Below are positions 26,728 through 35,873 of a stretch of 64,000 nt of DNA, in pieces. The DNA is taken from contig NZ_QKPO01000013.1 in NCBI RefSeq assembly GCF_003258355.1, positions 1 through 64,000 of the forward strand. Direction: 5' to 3'. The notes under the pieces were generated by a model. The model searched no databases. It saw only the letters and a list, made by a program, of their open reading frames with translations, and was not told where the DNA came from. The position numbers and the translations under genes are program-made. This stretch comes from Confluentibacter sediminis. GTDB lineage: Bacteria; Bacteroidota; Bacteroidia; Flavobacteriales; Flavobacteriaceae. Every line of letters begins with the position of its first letter. Position 1 is the first letter of the stretch.

Positions 26728-28425
26728 ATGTCGCAATTATCAGAACACGAACTTGTCCGAAGAGAAAAATTATCCAAATTACGTGAATTAGGGATTAATC
26801 CGTATCCAGCTAATTTATTTCCAATATCGCATAATTCAAAGCAGATTAAGAAAGAGTTCAAGGAAGGTGAGTCTGTAATAATTGCCGGTAGATTAATGTC
26901 TCGTCGTATTCAAGGAAATGCTAGTTTTGCGGAATTGCAAGATGCCGAAGGTAGAATACAGGTCTATTTTAATAGAGATGAAATTTGTACTGGTGACGAT
27001 AAAACCAAATATAACGAAGTTTATAAAAAACTTTTAGATATAGGTGATTTTATAGGTATTGAAGGGGTATTATTTACTACCAAAGTAGGGGAAAAAACCG
27101 TTAAGGTTAAAGATTTCACATTACTAAGTAAATCTTTAAAACCATTACCACTACCAAGAACAGATGCTGATGGCAATGTGCATGATGCGTTTACAGATCC
27201 TGAACAACGTTACAGACAACGTTATGCTGATTTAGTAGTAAATCCACATGTGAAAGACGTATTTGTAAAACGCACCAAGTTATTTAATGCGATGCGCGGC
27301 TTTTTCAACGATGCTGGTTATTTTGAAGTTGAAACCCCTGTATTACAACCCATTCCAGGTGGTGCAGCAGCTCGACCTTTTATGACACACCATAATGCCT
27401 TGGATATTCCATTATACATGCGAATTGCCAACGAATTGTATTTAAAACGATTGATTGTTGGTGGTTTTGATGGTGTCTATGAGTTTTCAAAAAACTTTAG
27501 AAATGAAGGTATGGACAGAACCCATAACCCTGAATTCACAGCCATGGAAATTTATGTAGCCTACAAAGATTACAACTGGATGATGGATTTTTGCGAACGC
27601 TTGCTAGAACATTGCGCTATAGCGGTAAATGGGACTACAAAAGCCACTTTCGGCAACCATAATATTGATTTTAAAGCACCATATGCCCGAGTGACTATGG
27701 CAGATTCCATAAAACATTTCACTGGTTTTGACATAACAGGAAAAACCGAAGACGAAATTAGACTAGCTGCTAAAGGTATGGGTATTGAAGTGGATGCCAC
27801 CATGGGTAAAGGAAAACTGATTGACGAAATTTTTGGAGAAAAATGTGAAGGCAACTATATACAACCAACCTTTATAACCGATTACCCAAAAGAAATGAGT
27901 CCGCTATGTAAAGAACATCGTGAAAATCCTGAATTGACCGAGCGTTTTGAATTGATGGTTTGTGGTAAAGAAATTGCGAATGCTTATTCTGAATTAAACG
28001 ACCCGATAGACCAACGGGAGCGTTTTGAACACCAAATGGAATTAGCAAAAAAAGGGGACGATGAAGCTACCGGTATTATTGATTACGACTTTTTACGTGC
28101 TCTAGAATATGGTATGCCACCAACATCCGGCATGGGTATTGGCATGGATCGATTGATTATGTTTTTAACCAATAACCAATCGATACAAGAAGTATTGTTC
28201 TTCCCTCAAATGAGACCAGAGAAAAAAGCCGTAGCGCTTAGTGATGAGGCAAAAGCTGTTTTGGAGTTATTAAAAAAATCCGAAAGATTAGAACTTAATG
28301 ATTTAAAAATACAATCTGGTCTATCTAACAAGAAATGGGATATTTCTATTAAAGAATTAACCAAACACAATGTTGCTAAAGTTGAAAAAACCGACAACAG
28401 CCTTTTTGTTAAAATTATTTCCTAA
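26728..28425 (+). CDS. lysS: Lysine--tRNA ligase (class II)
   Basis: 565 residues. The anticodon-binding OB fold (about 55-150: VIIAGRLMSRRIQGNASFAE) is followed by the class II core with FRNEGMDRTHNPEFTAMEIY (motif 2) and GMGIGMDRLIMF (motif 3). Bacterial LysRS is usually about 500 residues; here about 65 extra residues follow motif 3, charged and helical with KKWDISIKELTKHNVAK, as in other flavobacterial forms. It charges tRNA-Lys with lysine. A promoter box is visible upstream. Confidence 0.96.
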   Translation: MSQLSEHELVRREKLSKLRELGINPYPANLFPISHNSKQIKKEFKEGESVIIAGRLMSRRIQGNASFAELQDAEGRIQVYFNRDEICTGDDKTKYNEVYKKLLDIGDFIGIEGVLFTTKVGEKTVKVKDFTLLSKSLKPLPLPRTDADGNVHDAFTDPEQRYRQRYADLVVNPHVKDVFVKRTKLFNAMRGFFNDAGYFEVETPVLQPIPGGAAARPFMTHHNALDIPLYMRIANELYLKRLIVGGFDGVYEFSKNFRNEGMDRTHNPEFTAMEIYVAYKDYNWMMDFCERLLEHCAIAVNGTTKATFGNHNIDFKAPYARVTMADSIKHFTGFDITGKTEDEIRLAAKGMGIEVDATMGKGKLIDEIFGEKCEGNYIQPTFITDYPKEMSPLCKEHRENPELTERFELMVCGKEIANAYSELNDPIDQRERFEHQMELAKKGDDEATGIIDYDFLRALEYGMPPTSGMGIGMDRLIMFLTNNQSIQEVLFFPQMRPEKKAVALSDEAKAVLELLKKSERLELNDLKIQSGLSNKKWDISIKELTKHNVAKVEKTDNSLFVKIIS

Positions 28426-28506
28426 TACCCTTATAAATAGATAAATATAGATTACATTTATAATACGTATTTTCTTTACTAATAATTGAAACCACATTAT
28501 TTATGT

Positions 28507-30555
28507 ATGATTAGAGCACGTATTTCATATTTAATTATACCAATTACTACTTTTATTTTATTATTTACAGTATTAATAATCCTTTATGAAATTATAGTAC
28601 GTGAACATCATACTCTAGTAGAAAATCAAGTTTTTGATATTGGCAAATTTATCTCTAATGAATTTAAAAATATTTATAAAAGCGATGTATCAAGACTTGA
28701 AAACCTTAAAGATCGATTAGAGTTTACAAATGGTGCTTATTACAGCAACTGGGAAAATGATGCCCACTTAATTTTAAATCAAAACCCCTCTTTTAAATTT
28801 ATAGAATGGATAGATAGTTCTATGGTTATCAGAAAAATAACTCCCCTAAAAGGTAATGAAGACGCTTTAAACTTAGATATATCAAAAATTGATTACCGAA
28901 AAGATGAATGGATTAAGTATTCTAAAAGTGATAAAACAAACATTACCCCTTGGGCAAAACTAACACAATCCGGAAATGCTTTTCTTGTGGATGTTCCTGT
29001 TTATTATAATAATAAATTTCAGGGAACCATTACTGCTGGCATGGATTTCAAGACCAATTTTGATACAGTAGTTGAGTATCTAAATAATCAATTTAGCATT
29101 GAATTATATGATGAAAAAGGCACTCTTTTTTATAATGTTAATAAAGATATTGTACTTAATAAACATCATAAAATTAGTTATAGTACCTTTATAAATCTAG
29201 ATGATTCAGGTTTAAAAACATGGCAATTAAAGGTAGTTCCAACTGAAAAATTAAAAATAGAAGATGGTGAAAAATTAATTAATTTAGCCTTTTTTACCGG
29301 ACTGTTTTTATCAATAATTGTTTCCCTTTTGGTTCACTTTTACTTAAAAACCAAAAAAAGTGAAAAACAAGCCATACAGACTAACCTCGAGTTAGTGCTT
29401 ACCAATGAAAAATTAAATATCTCACGAGACAGAGCCGAAAAAGCTTCACAAGCAAAAACAGAGTTTCTATCAAACATGAGTCACGAAATAAGAACACCTT
29501 TACACGCTATTCTTGGCTTTATTCAGCTAATAAAAAACAGTAAATTAAGTAAAGTAAATAAAGAGTATTTGGATTTAATGGATAAGTCTTCAAATAATCT
29601 TTTAAATCTCGTCAATGATATTTTAGATATTGATAAAATAGAATCTGGAAGTGTAGAATTAAACGAAATTTTATTCAACCCTCTTGAAAAAATCAAAGAA
29701 TTAATTGAGGTTAATCAGTTTCTCTTCTTGAAAAAAAATCTGTATTTAAAAACAAATTTCGAAAATACTTTAGGAATGAATGTTTTAGGCGATCAAAATA
29801 AAATGCTTCAAATTGTAAATAACATTCTTAAAAATGCTTTAAAATTCACCAATAAAGGAGGGGTTATATTTACATATAGTGAAAAAGAAATTGAAAATCA
29901 ATTGCAAGTAAATATTAATATTAAGGATACAGGAATTGGCATCCCCAAAGAAAAAATTGAAACCATTTTTAACAGATTTACACAAATTGATAGCAGTATA
30001 AAAAAACAGTATGAAGGCAGCGGTTTAGGCTTAGCTATTTGCAAACACCTGATAACTATGATGGGTGGAGAAATTACTATTGAAAGTAAGCTTAAAAAAG
30101 GCTCTATATTTAAAATATCCACTTTATTTAAGATTGCGAAAAATCAGGAAAAAGAAACTTCTATTGAAATTAAAAAAAATATCAATTTATCTGATTTAAG
30201 CGTTTTAATAGTTGATGACAACAATATAAATATTATAGTGTTAAAAAAGCTTCTTGAAACCATGGACATTAAAGCTGATACGGCCGAAAACGGTAAAATC
30301 GCCTTAAAAAAAGTAGCACAAAAAAATTATCAATTAATTTTTATGGACATACATATGCCTGAAATGGATGGTTTTGAAACGACTGAAATCATTAGAAAAC
30401 GTAATAAAGACGTCATTATTTTTGGTCTTTCTGCCAATGTTACCACAGAAGCTATCAATAAAGCTATTCTTAGTGGTATGAATAATTACATCCCAAAACC
30501 ATTTAAAAAAGAACTTTTATATAAAATGTTATTATTTCATTTTAATAATAATTGA
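28507..30555 (+). CDS. Hybrid sensor histidine kinase with CHASE-like sensor
   Basis: The frame opens with TTG at 28486, but the ATG at 28507 gives a better start (MIRARISYLIIPITTFILLF), 682 residues. TM1 at about 10-30, a periplasmic CHASE-like domain (about 40-240: SNWENDAHLILNQNPSFKFIE and, later, FLVDVPVYYNNKFQGTITAG), then TM2 LINLAFFTGLFLSIIVSLLV. The kinase has SNMSHEIRTPLHAILGF (phosphoacceptor His about 326), an ATPase domain (NILKNALKFT, DTGIGIP, GSGLGLAICKHL) and a C-terminal receiver (LIVDDNNINI, FMDIHMPEMDG). CHASE domains bind small extracellular ligands. It signals within itself, and the onward partner is unknown. Confidence 0.9.
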   Translation: MIRARISYLIIPITTFILLFTVLIILYEIIVREHHTLVENQVFDIGKFISNEFKNIYKSDVSRLENLKDRLEFTNGAYYSNWENDAHLILNQNPSFKFIEWIDSSMVIRKITPLKGNEDALNLDISKIDYRKDEWIKYSKSDKTNITPWAKLTQSGNAFLVDVPVYYNNKFQGTITAGMDFKTNFDTVVEYLNNQFSIELYDEKGTLFYNVNKDIVLNKHHKISYSTFINLDDSGLKTWQLKVVPTEKLKIEDGEKLINLAFFTGLFLSIIVSLLVHFYLKTKKSEKQAIQTNLELVLTNEKLNISRDRAEKASQAKTEFLSNMSHEIRTPLHAILGFIQLIKNSKLSKVNKEYLDLMDKSSNNLLNLVNDILDIDKIESGSVELNEILFNPLEKIKELIEVNQFLFLKKNLYLKTNFENTLGMNVLGDQNKMLQIVNNILKNALKFTNKGGVIFTYSEKEIENQLQVNINIKDTGIGIPKEKIETIFNRFTQIDSSIKKQYEGSGLGLAICKHLITMMGGEITIESKLKKGSIFKISTLFKIAKNQEKETSIEIKKNINLSDLSVLIVDDNNINIIVLKKLLETMDIKADTAENGKIALKKVAQKNYQLIFMDIHMPEMDGFETTEIIRKRNKDVIIFGLSANVTTEAINKAILSGMNNYIPKPFKKELLYKMLLFHFNNN

Positions 30556-30573
30556 TTGTAAATTTCATAAATA

Positions 30574-30606
30574 AAAAAACCCGTAACTACTAATTACGGG
30601 TTTTTT
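30574..30606 (+). terminator. Rho-independent terminator after the hybrid kinase
   Basis: aaaaaacccgtaa (30574-30586), a 7-base loop, and ttacgggtttttt (30594-30606): a perfect 13-base inverted repeat that ends in Ts on both strands. Confidence 0.88.
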
Positions 30607-30947
30607 ACTAACTAACCAACTAACTTAATTTAGTTAACCAAACTAAACTTTATTTTAATATTTTAATTTTATGCTTTTATTTCTAATTACACTACAAATA
30701 GACACAATAAATTTTAGGTATTAAAATCAATTTAGAAATGTTTAACATTCCTAATTATAACTTTACAATTTCTTTAAGACAAAAGCCCTCAAGTGTTAAT
30801 TTTTTTAAGAAATCAACATTTATTTCCAAACTTCACCTCTTGTAAATAAGATTTAAGTTAAAAAAAATAAACATATAACATATTCATTTTTAAAAACTTA
30901 ACAGATGTTAATGTATAGTTAAAAAACCTATACGCATTAAACCATTC
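30607..30947. other. A/T-rich intergenic region, no gene seen
   Basis: About 340 bases that hold no coding frame. The kinase terminator is at the left and the promoter of the next gene at the right edge. Nothing else was recognised. Confidence 0.5.
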
Positions 30948-30955
30948 TAAATTTG
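30948..30955 (+). promoter_or_regulatory. Promoter -7 box for the small periplasmic protein
   Basis: taaatttg fits TAnnTTTG exactly. It overlaps an upstream ATG (30953) of the same frame, so translation must begin further down, supporting the ATG at 30995. Confidence 0.6.
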
Positions 30956-30994
30956 TTAAGTCCTATTGACAAACAAAACAAACATAATAAAGGC

Positions 30995-31483
30995 ATGAAA
31001 AAAATATTATTAATTGCTATAGCTTTCATCTCTATCAAAGGTATAGCGCAACAAAAAATGGGGCATCTTGATAGAAAAGAAATGACTCGAAAAATGATTT
31101 CTTTAACACCTGAAGAATCTGCTGGCTTGCAAACCAAAAGAATGACTTTACAATTGGATTTAAATGATTTCCAACAAAAGGAAGTCTATAAATTAAACTT
31201 ACAAAACGCTAAGAAACGCAAAGACATGATGGCCTCTAATAAGGCAAAAAGAGATAATGGTAATATGGAAAGACCATCAAAACAGGAACTATTAAAAATG
31301 AGGAATGACAGACTAGACATGCAAATCGCCACAAAAATAAAGATGGCTTTTATTCTAAATACTGAACAACGTGCAAAATGGGAGACAATACAAGAGGAAA
31401 TGAAGCATAATTTTAAAAATAGCATGAAAAACAACAAACGATTTGCTCAAAATCGAACCCCTTTCATCCCAAGAAGATTTTAA
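30995..31483 (+). CDS. Small periplasmic protein, Spy/DUF4890-like
   Basis: 162 residues from the ATG at 30995. The signal peptide MKKILLIAIAFISIKGIAQ is followed by a basic, helical protein with MTRKMISLTPEESAGLQTKR, LQLDLNDFQQKEVYKLNLQN and MNTEQRAKW-like LNTEQRAKWETIQEEMKH. This is the pattern of the Spy/CpxP-like and DUF4890 families, periplasmic helical proteins that bind unfolded proteins or metals. It is monocistronic, with its own promoter box and a terminator shared with hemL. A chaperone-like role is inferred, not shown. Confidence 0.65.
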   Translation: MKKILLIAIAFISIKGIAQQKMGHLDRKEMTRKMISLTPEESAGLQTKRMTLQLDLNDFQQKEVYKLNLQNAKKRKDMMASNKAKRDNGNMERPSKQELLKMRNDRLDMQIATKIKMAFILNTEQRAKWETIQEEMKHNFKNSMKNNKRFAQNRTPFIPRRF

Positions 31484-31523
31484 ATAGAGTTAATAATAGT
31501 TACAGTTGAATTACTTAGTAATG

Positions 31524-31554
31524 AAAGCATTTCCAAATTGGAAATGCTTTTTTT
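31524..31554. terminator. Bidirectional terminator
   Basis: aaagcatttcc (31524-31534), loop of 5, ggaaatgcttt (31540-31550), then more Ts that reach the hemL stop codon. It ends the plus-strand Spy-like gene and the minus-strand hemL operon. Confidence 0.88.
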
Positions 31555-32839
31555 ATAATGTTTTTGAAACCTTATTAACGGCATTAATGGTAAAATCTAA
31601 ATCCTCAAAAGTCAAGGCATCGGTTATGAACCAAGTTTCAAAAGCACTAGGTGCAATGTAAACTCCTTCATCTAATAAACCATGGAAAAATTTTTTAAAA
31701 GTATCATTATTTCCTTTAGCAGATGTCTCAAAATCTATAACGTCATCTTTAGCAAAGTGAACGGAAATCATAGAACCTACTCTATTTATGGTATGAACAA
31801 TCTTATTTTTATTCAAAACCAAAGCCATCCCTTTATGCAAATATTCAGTCTTTTCATCCAGTCTATTAAAAACCTCGGGGTCAGTATTCAACCCAGTAAG
31901 CATGGCTAATCCGGCTGCCATTGCTAAGGGGTTTCCGCTTAATGTACCAGCTTGATACACAGGACCCACTGGAGCTAAAAAATTCATAATCTCTTCTCTT
32001 GCCGCAAAGGCTCCTACTGGTAAACCGCCCCCTATTACTTTACCAAAACAAACAATATCTGCTTTAATATTATAAAGATCTTGTGCACCACCTTTAGCCA
32101 GTCTAAACCCGGTCATCACCTCATCAAAAATTAGCAAGATATTATTAGCATCACATACATCTCTTAATGCTTTTAAAAAACCTTCTTTTGGTGGAATACA
32201 CCCCATATTTCCAGCTACCGGCTCTATAATAATACAGGCTATCGCATTTGGATTAGCTGCAATCAATTCTTTTACATTTTCAATATCATTATATCTAGCA
32301 AGCAAGGTATCTTGTGCGGTACCTTTTGTAACCCCAGGACTATTGGGCGTTCCAAAAGTACTTGCACCACTACCCGCTTGTATTAAAAATGAATCGCTAT
32401 GACCGTGGTAGCAACCAGCAAATTTGATTATTTTATCTTTCCCCGAATAACCACGAGCTAATCTTACCGCACTCATGCACGCTTCAGTACCTGAATTAAC
32501 AAATCGAATTTTATCAATATTAGGCACCATAGAAACTGCTAATTCAGCAATTTGGGTTTCAATTTCTGTCGGCATCCCAAACGATGTACCCTTTTTAGCT
32601 TTTTCTATAACAGCATCTACCACGGGCTGATAAGCATGACCTAAAATCATTGGCCCCCAGGAGTTGATGTAATCAATTAAACGGTTGCCATCTTCATCAT
32701 ACAAATAAGCACCTTTTGCTTCTTTTACAAAAATAGGAGTCCCTCCTACACCTTTAAAGGCTCTAACAGGAGAATTAACACCTCCAGGAATAACACGTTC
32801 TGCCTCTATAAATAAGGCACTACTTCGTTTGTAAATCAT
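31553..32839 (-). CDS. hemL: Glutamate-1-semialdehyde 2,1-aminomutase
   Basis: 428 residues, full length. Landmarks of the PLP class III fold: [18 protein letters not shown] at the start, [43 protein letters not shown], and the PLP lysine in [15 protein letters not shown]. It turns glutamate-1-semialdehyde into 5-aminolevulinate, the haem precursor. It is the last gene of a four-gene minus-strand operon, 3 bp after the LysM glucosaminidase gene. Confidence 0.97.
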   Translation of the reverse strand: MIYKRSSALFIEAERVIPGGVNSPVRAFKGVGGTPIFVKEAKGAYLYDEDGNRLIDYINSWGPMILGHAYQPVVDAVIEKAKKGTSFGMPTEIETQIAELAVSMVPNIDKIRFVNSGTEACMSAVRLARGYSGKDKIIKFAGCYHGHSDSFLIQAGSGASTFGTPNSPGVTKGTAQDTLLARYNDIENVKELIAANPNAIACIIIEPVAGNMGCIPPKEGFLKALRDVCDANNILLIFDEVMTGFRLAKGGAQDLYNIKADIVCFGKVIGGGLPVGAFAAREEIMNFLAPVGPVYQAGTLSGNPLAMAAGLAMLTGLNTDPEVFNRLDEKTEYLHKGMALVLNKNKIVHTINRVGSMISVHFAKDDVIDFETSAKGNNDTFKKFFHGLLDEGVYIAPSAFETWFITDALTFEDLDFTINAVNKVSKTL

Positions 32840-32842
32840 ATA

Positions 32843-33691
32843 TTAAAAGTTTTTTGAAGATGATTTTATAAGCAATTCTTGTCCTATACTTAAGGCATTG
32901 TCTTTTAAACCATTTATATCCTGAAGTTCTTTTACAGTCATATTATATTTTTTGGAAATGGAATACAAAGTATCTCCTTTTATTACTGTATAGGTATTAA
33001 TATTAACGTTGTTTGAAGCGACAGTTCCTTTATTTTTATATCCCACAACCGCTTCATCAAATTTATACAACTCGTAGCGTTCAATCAAACTAATTAATTT
33101 GTCGGGATATTTTCTATCGGTTGCATAACCTGCAGCTTTTAATTCTTTTGCCCAACCTTTATAATCGTCCTTTTTTAAATCAAATAAGTTAGAATATCTT
33201 TTTCTGGTTGTTAAAAACAAGGAATGATCTCTATACGAATATTTGGGATCTATATATTTTCTGAAACATTCCTGATCGGCATCATCATCATGATAAATTC
33301 TATCACCCGTCCAATCATGGCATTTTATTCCGAAATGGTTATTAGCTTCCATCGAAAGTCTTCCCTTACCAGAACTTGACTCTAAAATACCCTGTGCTAT
33401 AGTAATACTGGCAGGAATGCCATATAAACGCATTTCTTCCTGTGCTATGGCACTGAATGTCGCTATATAATCTTCGGTAGAACTTATATTGTTTTTGGTT
33501 TGGTTAGTGCCTGTTGATTCAGGAAACTCTTTAACAACAGGTTTATCTTCAGTTTTTCGGTCAATAACAACACGCTCTGTATTCGTTTTCCTTGCCGCTT
33601 TTTTTCTTGCTGCTTCCTTCTTGGAGCCACAGCTAAAAATCATGATTCCCAAAAACAATACGAGCCCAATCTTTTTCATTTCCTTATTCAA
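32843..33691 (-). CDS. LysM-containing glucosaminidase lipoprotein
   Basis: 282 residues. Lipobox IMIFSCGS at about 14-21, then a basic low-complexity linker (KKEAARKKAARKTNTERVV), then a glucosaminidase/FlgJ-like domain (about 75-210: ITIAQGILESSSGKGRLS, with NNHFGIKCHDW and YRDHSLFLTTRKRY). The C-terminal LysM domain binds peptidoglycan (YTVIKGDTLYSISKKYNMTV, then DINGLKDN and SIGQELLI). It is a peptidoglycan hydrolase anchored in a membrane. It overlaps the upstream PLP-enzyme gene by 8 bp. Confidence 0.9.
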   Translation of the reverse strand: MNKEMKKIGLVLFLGIMIFSCGSKKEAARKKAARKTNTERVVIDRKTEDKPVVKEFPESTGTNQTKNNISSTEDYIATFSAIAQEEMRLYGIPASITIAQGILESSSGKGRLSMEANNHFGIKCHDWTGDRIYHDDDADQECFRKYIDPKYSYRDHSLFLTTRKRYSNLFDLKKDDYKGWAKELKAAGYATDRKYPDKLISLIERYELYKFDEAVVGYKNKGTVASNNVNINTYTVIKGDTLYSISKKYNMTVKELQDINGLKDNALSIGQELLIKSSSKNF

Positions 33692-34571
33692 TTAATGGTA
33701 ATTTTTTTTGTTTTAATTTACTGTTCATCCCTTCAATGCCTTGTAATCCTCCTGTGTGAATGGCTAAAATTTTTGATCCTTTGGGAAAATAACCCTTTTG
33801 GATTAAATCAAAAATTCCAAACATCATTTTCCCTGTATAAACAGGATCTAAGGGTATATCATGCTTTTCTTTAAATTCATTTATAAAACGGATAAGTTCT
33901 AAATTAATTTTAGCATAGCCCCCAAAATGATAGTCCGAAACGAGTTTCCAAGTGTTTTTCGATACAAATTTACTAATATCTTCTTGTAAAAAAGCCCCTT
34001 TTAAAGCAGGAAAACCTAAAATTTGTTGACTAGGTTGTGAACAATTTATAAGTCCACTAATAGTTCCTCCTGTACCCACCGGTGTACATATATAATTAAA
34101 TTCCATATCAGATTCCTTTAATATCTCTTCACAACCTTTTATTGCCAAATCGTTGGTACCACCTTCGGGAATGATATAAAAGTCTTGAAACTTATCTATT
34201 AACTTGTCATTTCGATAGGCTTCTCTGGTAACAAATTTAAATTGCATACCACAGTCTCTAGAAAACGTTAGGGTTGGGTTATCATTAATTTTACCTTCTA
34301 ATTCATTTCCTCTAATAATTCCTAAAGTTTCAAATCCAAACTGTTTTCCTGCAAAGGCAACTGCTGCAATATGGTTAGAATAAGCACCACCAAAGGTTAA
34401 AAGTTTAGTAAAACCTAAATGTTTTGCTTCTGCAATATTATATTTAAGTTTTCTATATTTATTTCCAGAAATAAATGGATGGATTTGATCTTCACGTTTT
34501 ATAAATAGTTCAACACCATATTCTAAAGGCAGATTGATTTTCTGATTGATACTTTTGTCTAAATTAAACAT
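33684..34571 (-). CDS. PLP-dependent ACC deaminase/D-cysteine desulfhydrase-like enzyme
   Basis: 295 residues. The fold-type II pattern is visible: LFIKREDQIHPFISGNKYRKLKYNI (split: KREDQIHPF, GNKYRKLK with the PLP Lys), FGGAYSNHIAAVAFAG, IPEGGTNDLAIKG, CTPVGTGGTISGLI (phosphate-binding glycines) and ILAIHTGGLQG near the end. It belongs to the ACC deaminase/D-cysteine desulfhydrase family; true ACC deaminase is 330 residues or more, so the D-amino-acid activity is at least as likely. It overlaps both neighbours by 8 bp and so is firmly in the hemL operon. Confidence 0.85.
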   Translation of the reverse strand: MFNLDKSINQKINLPLEYGVELFIKREDQIHPFISGNKYRKLKYNIAEAKHLGFTKLLTFGGAYSNHIAAVAFAGKQFGFETLGIIRGNELEGKINDNPTLTFSRDCGMQFKFVTREAYRNDKLIDKFQDFYIIPEGGTNDLAIKGCEEILKESDMEFNYICTPVGTGGTISGLINCSQPSQQILGFPALKGAFLQEDISKFVSKNTWKLVSDYHFGGYAKINLELIRFINEFKEKHDIPLDPVYTGKMMFGIFDLIQKGYFPKGSKILAIHTGGLQGIEGMNSKLKQKKLPLIE

Positions 34572-34902
34572 GATGGTCGTTAATATAATTTAAAAATTGC
34601 CAAAAAGACCTTTCCTTCAAGTATAGTAAATTATATTCATTTCGATAAGCTTCGCGTTCAAAAGAAATATTTCGGTAAGCCATATGCCATGTTTTATACT
34701 GATATAATCTTACCAGAAATTCAATTACATAGATTATATAAAAAGGAATAATTAACAACTCCAGTTGCTGTTTTAAATGAATCTTTTCATGATTCAACAA
34801 AAATACATCTTCACATAAATATGCATCCTTAATAAATACAAATGGGAAAAACGTAAAGCCAGTATAACCTTTTGGCACTAAATATTTAGAAACTATAATC
34901 AT
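34564..34902 (-). CDS. Small membrane protein with HExxH motif
   Basis: 112 residues, family not recognised by name. An HEKIH segment in LLNHEKIHLKQQLEL fits the zinc-protease pattern HExxH, and a following hydrophobic helix (LIIPFYIIYVIEFLVRLY) suggests a membrane-bound M56/BlaR1-like fragment. The tail carries SFEREAYRNEYNLLYLKERSF, whose conserved acidic residues could be the third zinc ligand. Homologues appear to be common in Flavobacteriaceae as hypothetical proteins. It is the first gene of the hemL operon, overlapping the PLP-enzyme gene by 8 bp. Confidence 0.6.
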   Translation of the reverse strand: MIIVSKYLVPKGYTGFTFFPFVFIKDAYLCEDVFLLNHEKIHLKQQLELLIIPFYIIYVIEFLVRLYQYKTWHMAYRNISFEREAYRNEYNLLYLKERSFWQFLNYINDHHV

Positions 34903-34937
34903 AAGTTAACACCTTCAAAAAATAGTCTAATTTACAT

Positions 34938-34945
34938 TATCTTTG
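34938..34945 (+). promoter_or_regulatory. Promoter -7 box for the DUF5522 gene
   Basis: tatctttg fits TAnnTTTG exactly and lies 7 bp before the DUF5522 start, so the leader is very short. It is divergent from the hemL operon. Confidence 0.5.
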
Positions 34946-34952
34946 TTATATT

Positions 34953-35114
34953 ATGAAGAAAATAATACCTGTTGAAGAAGGTGATTTTTACCTAACACCC
35001 GAAGGTTACAGATGTTTTACAGAGCAATATCATTTAAAACGTGGCTATTGCTGTGAAAATGCTTGCAGACATTGCCCATATGGCTTTGATAAAAAAAGCA
35101 GATATACAAATTAA
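34953..35114 (+). CDS. DUF5522-family small Cys-rich protein
   Basis: 53 residues: it begins MKKIIPVEEGDFYLTPEGYR and carries FTEQYHLKRGYCCENACRHC then PYGF. The four cysteines in CC-x3-C-x2-C form a probable zinc or metal knot, and the YLTPEGY / FTEQYHLKRG pattern is that of DUF5522, a small conserved family of unknown function. Too short for usual ORF cut-offs; it has its own promoter box and faces away from the hemL operon. Confidence 0.85.
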   Translation: MKKIIPVEEGDFYLTPEGYRCFTEQYHLKRGYCCENACRHCPYGFDKKSRYTN

Positions 35115-35266
35115 ATTTTGAACGGTTGGTTTTAAGCCAGTTGGTATGATTCTTGATGCTTATATAATATACTGGAAACTATTTAAAAACGAATGCTATA
35201 ACTGTTTTAACTCTAAGATTTCAGGAAAAATTGTAAAAAAAAGAAAATAAAAAAAACAACAACCCT

Positions 35267-35815
35267 ATGAAAAATGTATTTAAAACCGTGCCGCTTTTAG
35301 TCATTCTATTTGTGGTAACATCCTGCAGCTCTGTGCGTGTCGCCACAGATTACGATAAAAATGCCAATTTCGGCACTTATAAGACCTTTGCTTTTTTTAA
35401 AAATGGTATCGATAAAGCAGAAATTAATGATTTGGATAAGCGTAGAATTCTTCACGCTATAGAAAATGAACTTTTAGCCAAAGGTTTTACCAAATCTGAA
35501 AATCCAGATTTATTGGTCAGTATCTTTACCAAGTCCAACCAACGTGTTGATGTTTACAACAACTACTGGGGTTATGGTGGTTGGGGCTGGGGAGGTTTCT
35601 ACAGTCCATGGGGATGGGGATGGAACCAACCCAATGTATCTACCAGTACAGAAGGCGTATTATATGTAGATTTACTGGATGCCAAGAAAAAAGAATTGGT
35701 ATGGCAAGGCATGGGAACTGGGTATTTAAACCGAAATATGGAACAAAAAGAAGCACGTATTAAAGAATTTGTTTCAAAAATTATGGAAAAATATCCTCCA
35801 GGCTCACACCAATAA
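35267..35815 (+). CDS. DUF4136-family lipoprotein
   Basis: 182 residues. Lipobox VVTSCSS with lipidated Cys20, then SVRVATDYDKNANFGTYKTF and a middle with LDKRRILHAIENELLAKGF and PDLLVSIFTKSN. A glycine/tryptophan-rich loop (WGYGGWGWGGFYSPWGWGW) and GVLYVDLLDAKKKELVWQG near the end are typical of DUF4136. It is a periplasmic or outer-membrane lipoprotein of unknown function. A bidirectional terminator follows. Confidence 0.88.
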   Translation: MKNVFKTVPLLVILFVVTSCSSVRVATDYDKNANFGTYKTFAFFKNGIDKAEINDLDKRRILHAIENELLAKGFTKSENPDLLVSIFTKSNQRVDVYNNYWGYGGWGWGGFYSPWGWGWNQPNVSTSTEGVLYVDLLDAKKKELVWQGMGTGYLNRNMEQKEARIKEFVSKIMEKYPPGSHQ

Positions 35816-35824
35816 CTATAAAAC

Positions 35825-35855
35825 AAAAAAGCAACTTTTATTAAGTTGCTTTTTT
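35825..35855. terminator. Bidirectional terminator
   Basis: aaaaaagcaactt (35825-35837), loop of 5, aagttgctttttt (35843-35855). It ends the DUF4136 gene (plus) and the enoyl-CoA hydratase gene (minus). Confidence 0.88.
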
Positions 35856-35873
35856 GTTTTAAGATATTTCCAA

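Noticed and set aside
28486-28506. TTG start for the hybrid kinase
   Set aside because: The ATG at 28507 puts the basic residues directly before TM1; the extra seven residues add nothing.
30953-30994. Upstream ATG for the Spy-like gene
   Set aside because: It overlaps the -7 promoter box and precedes a perfect signal peptide start at 30995.
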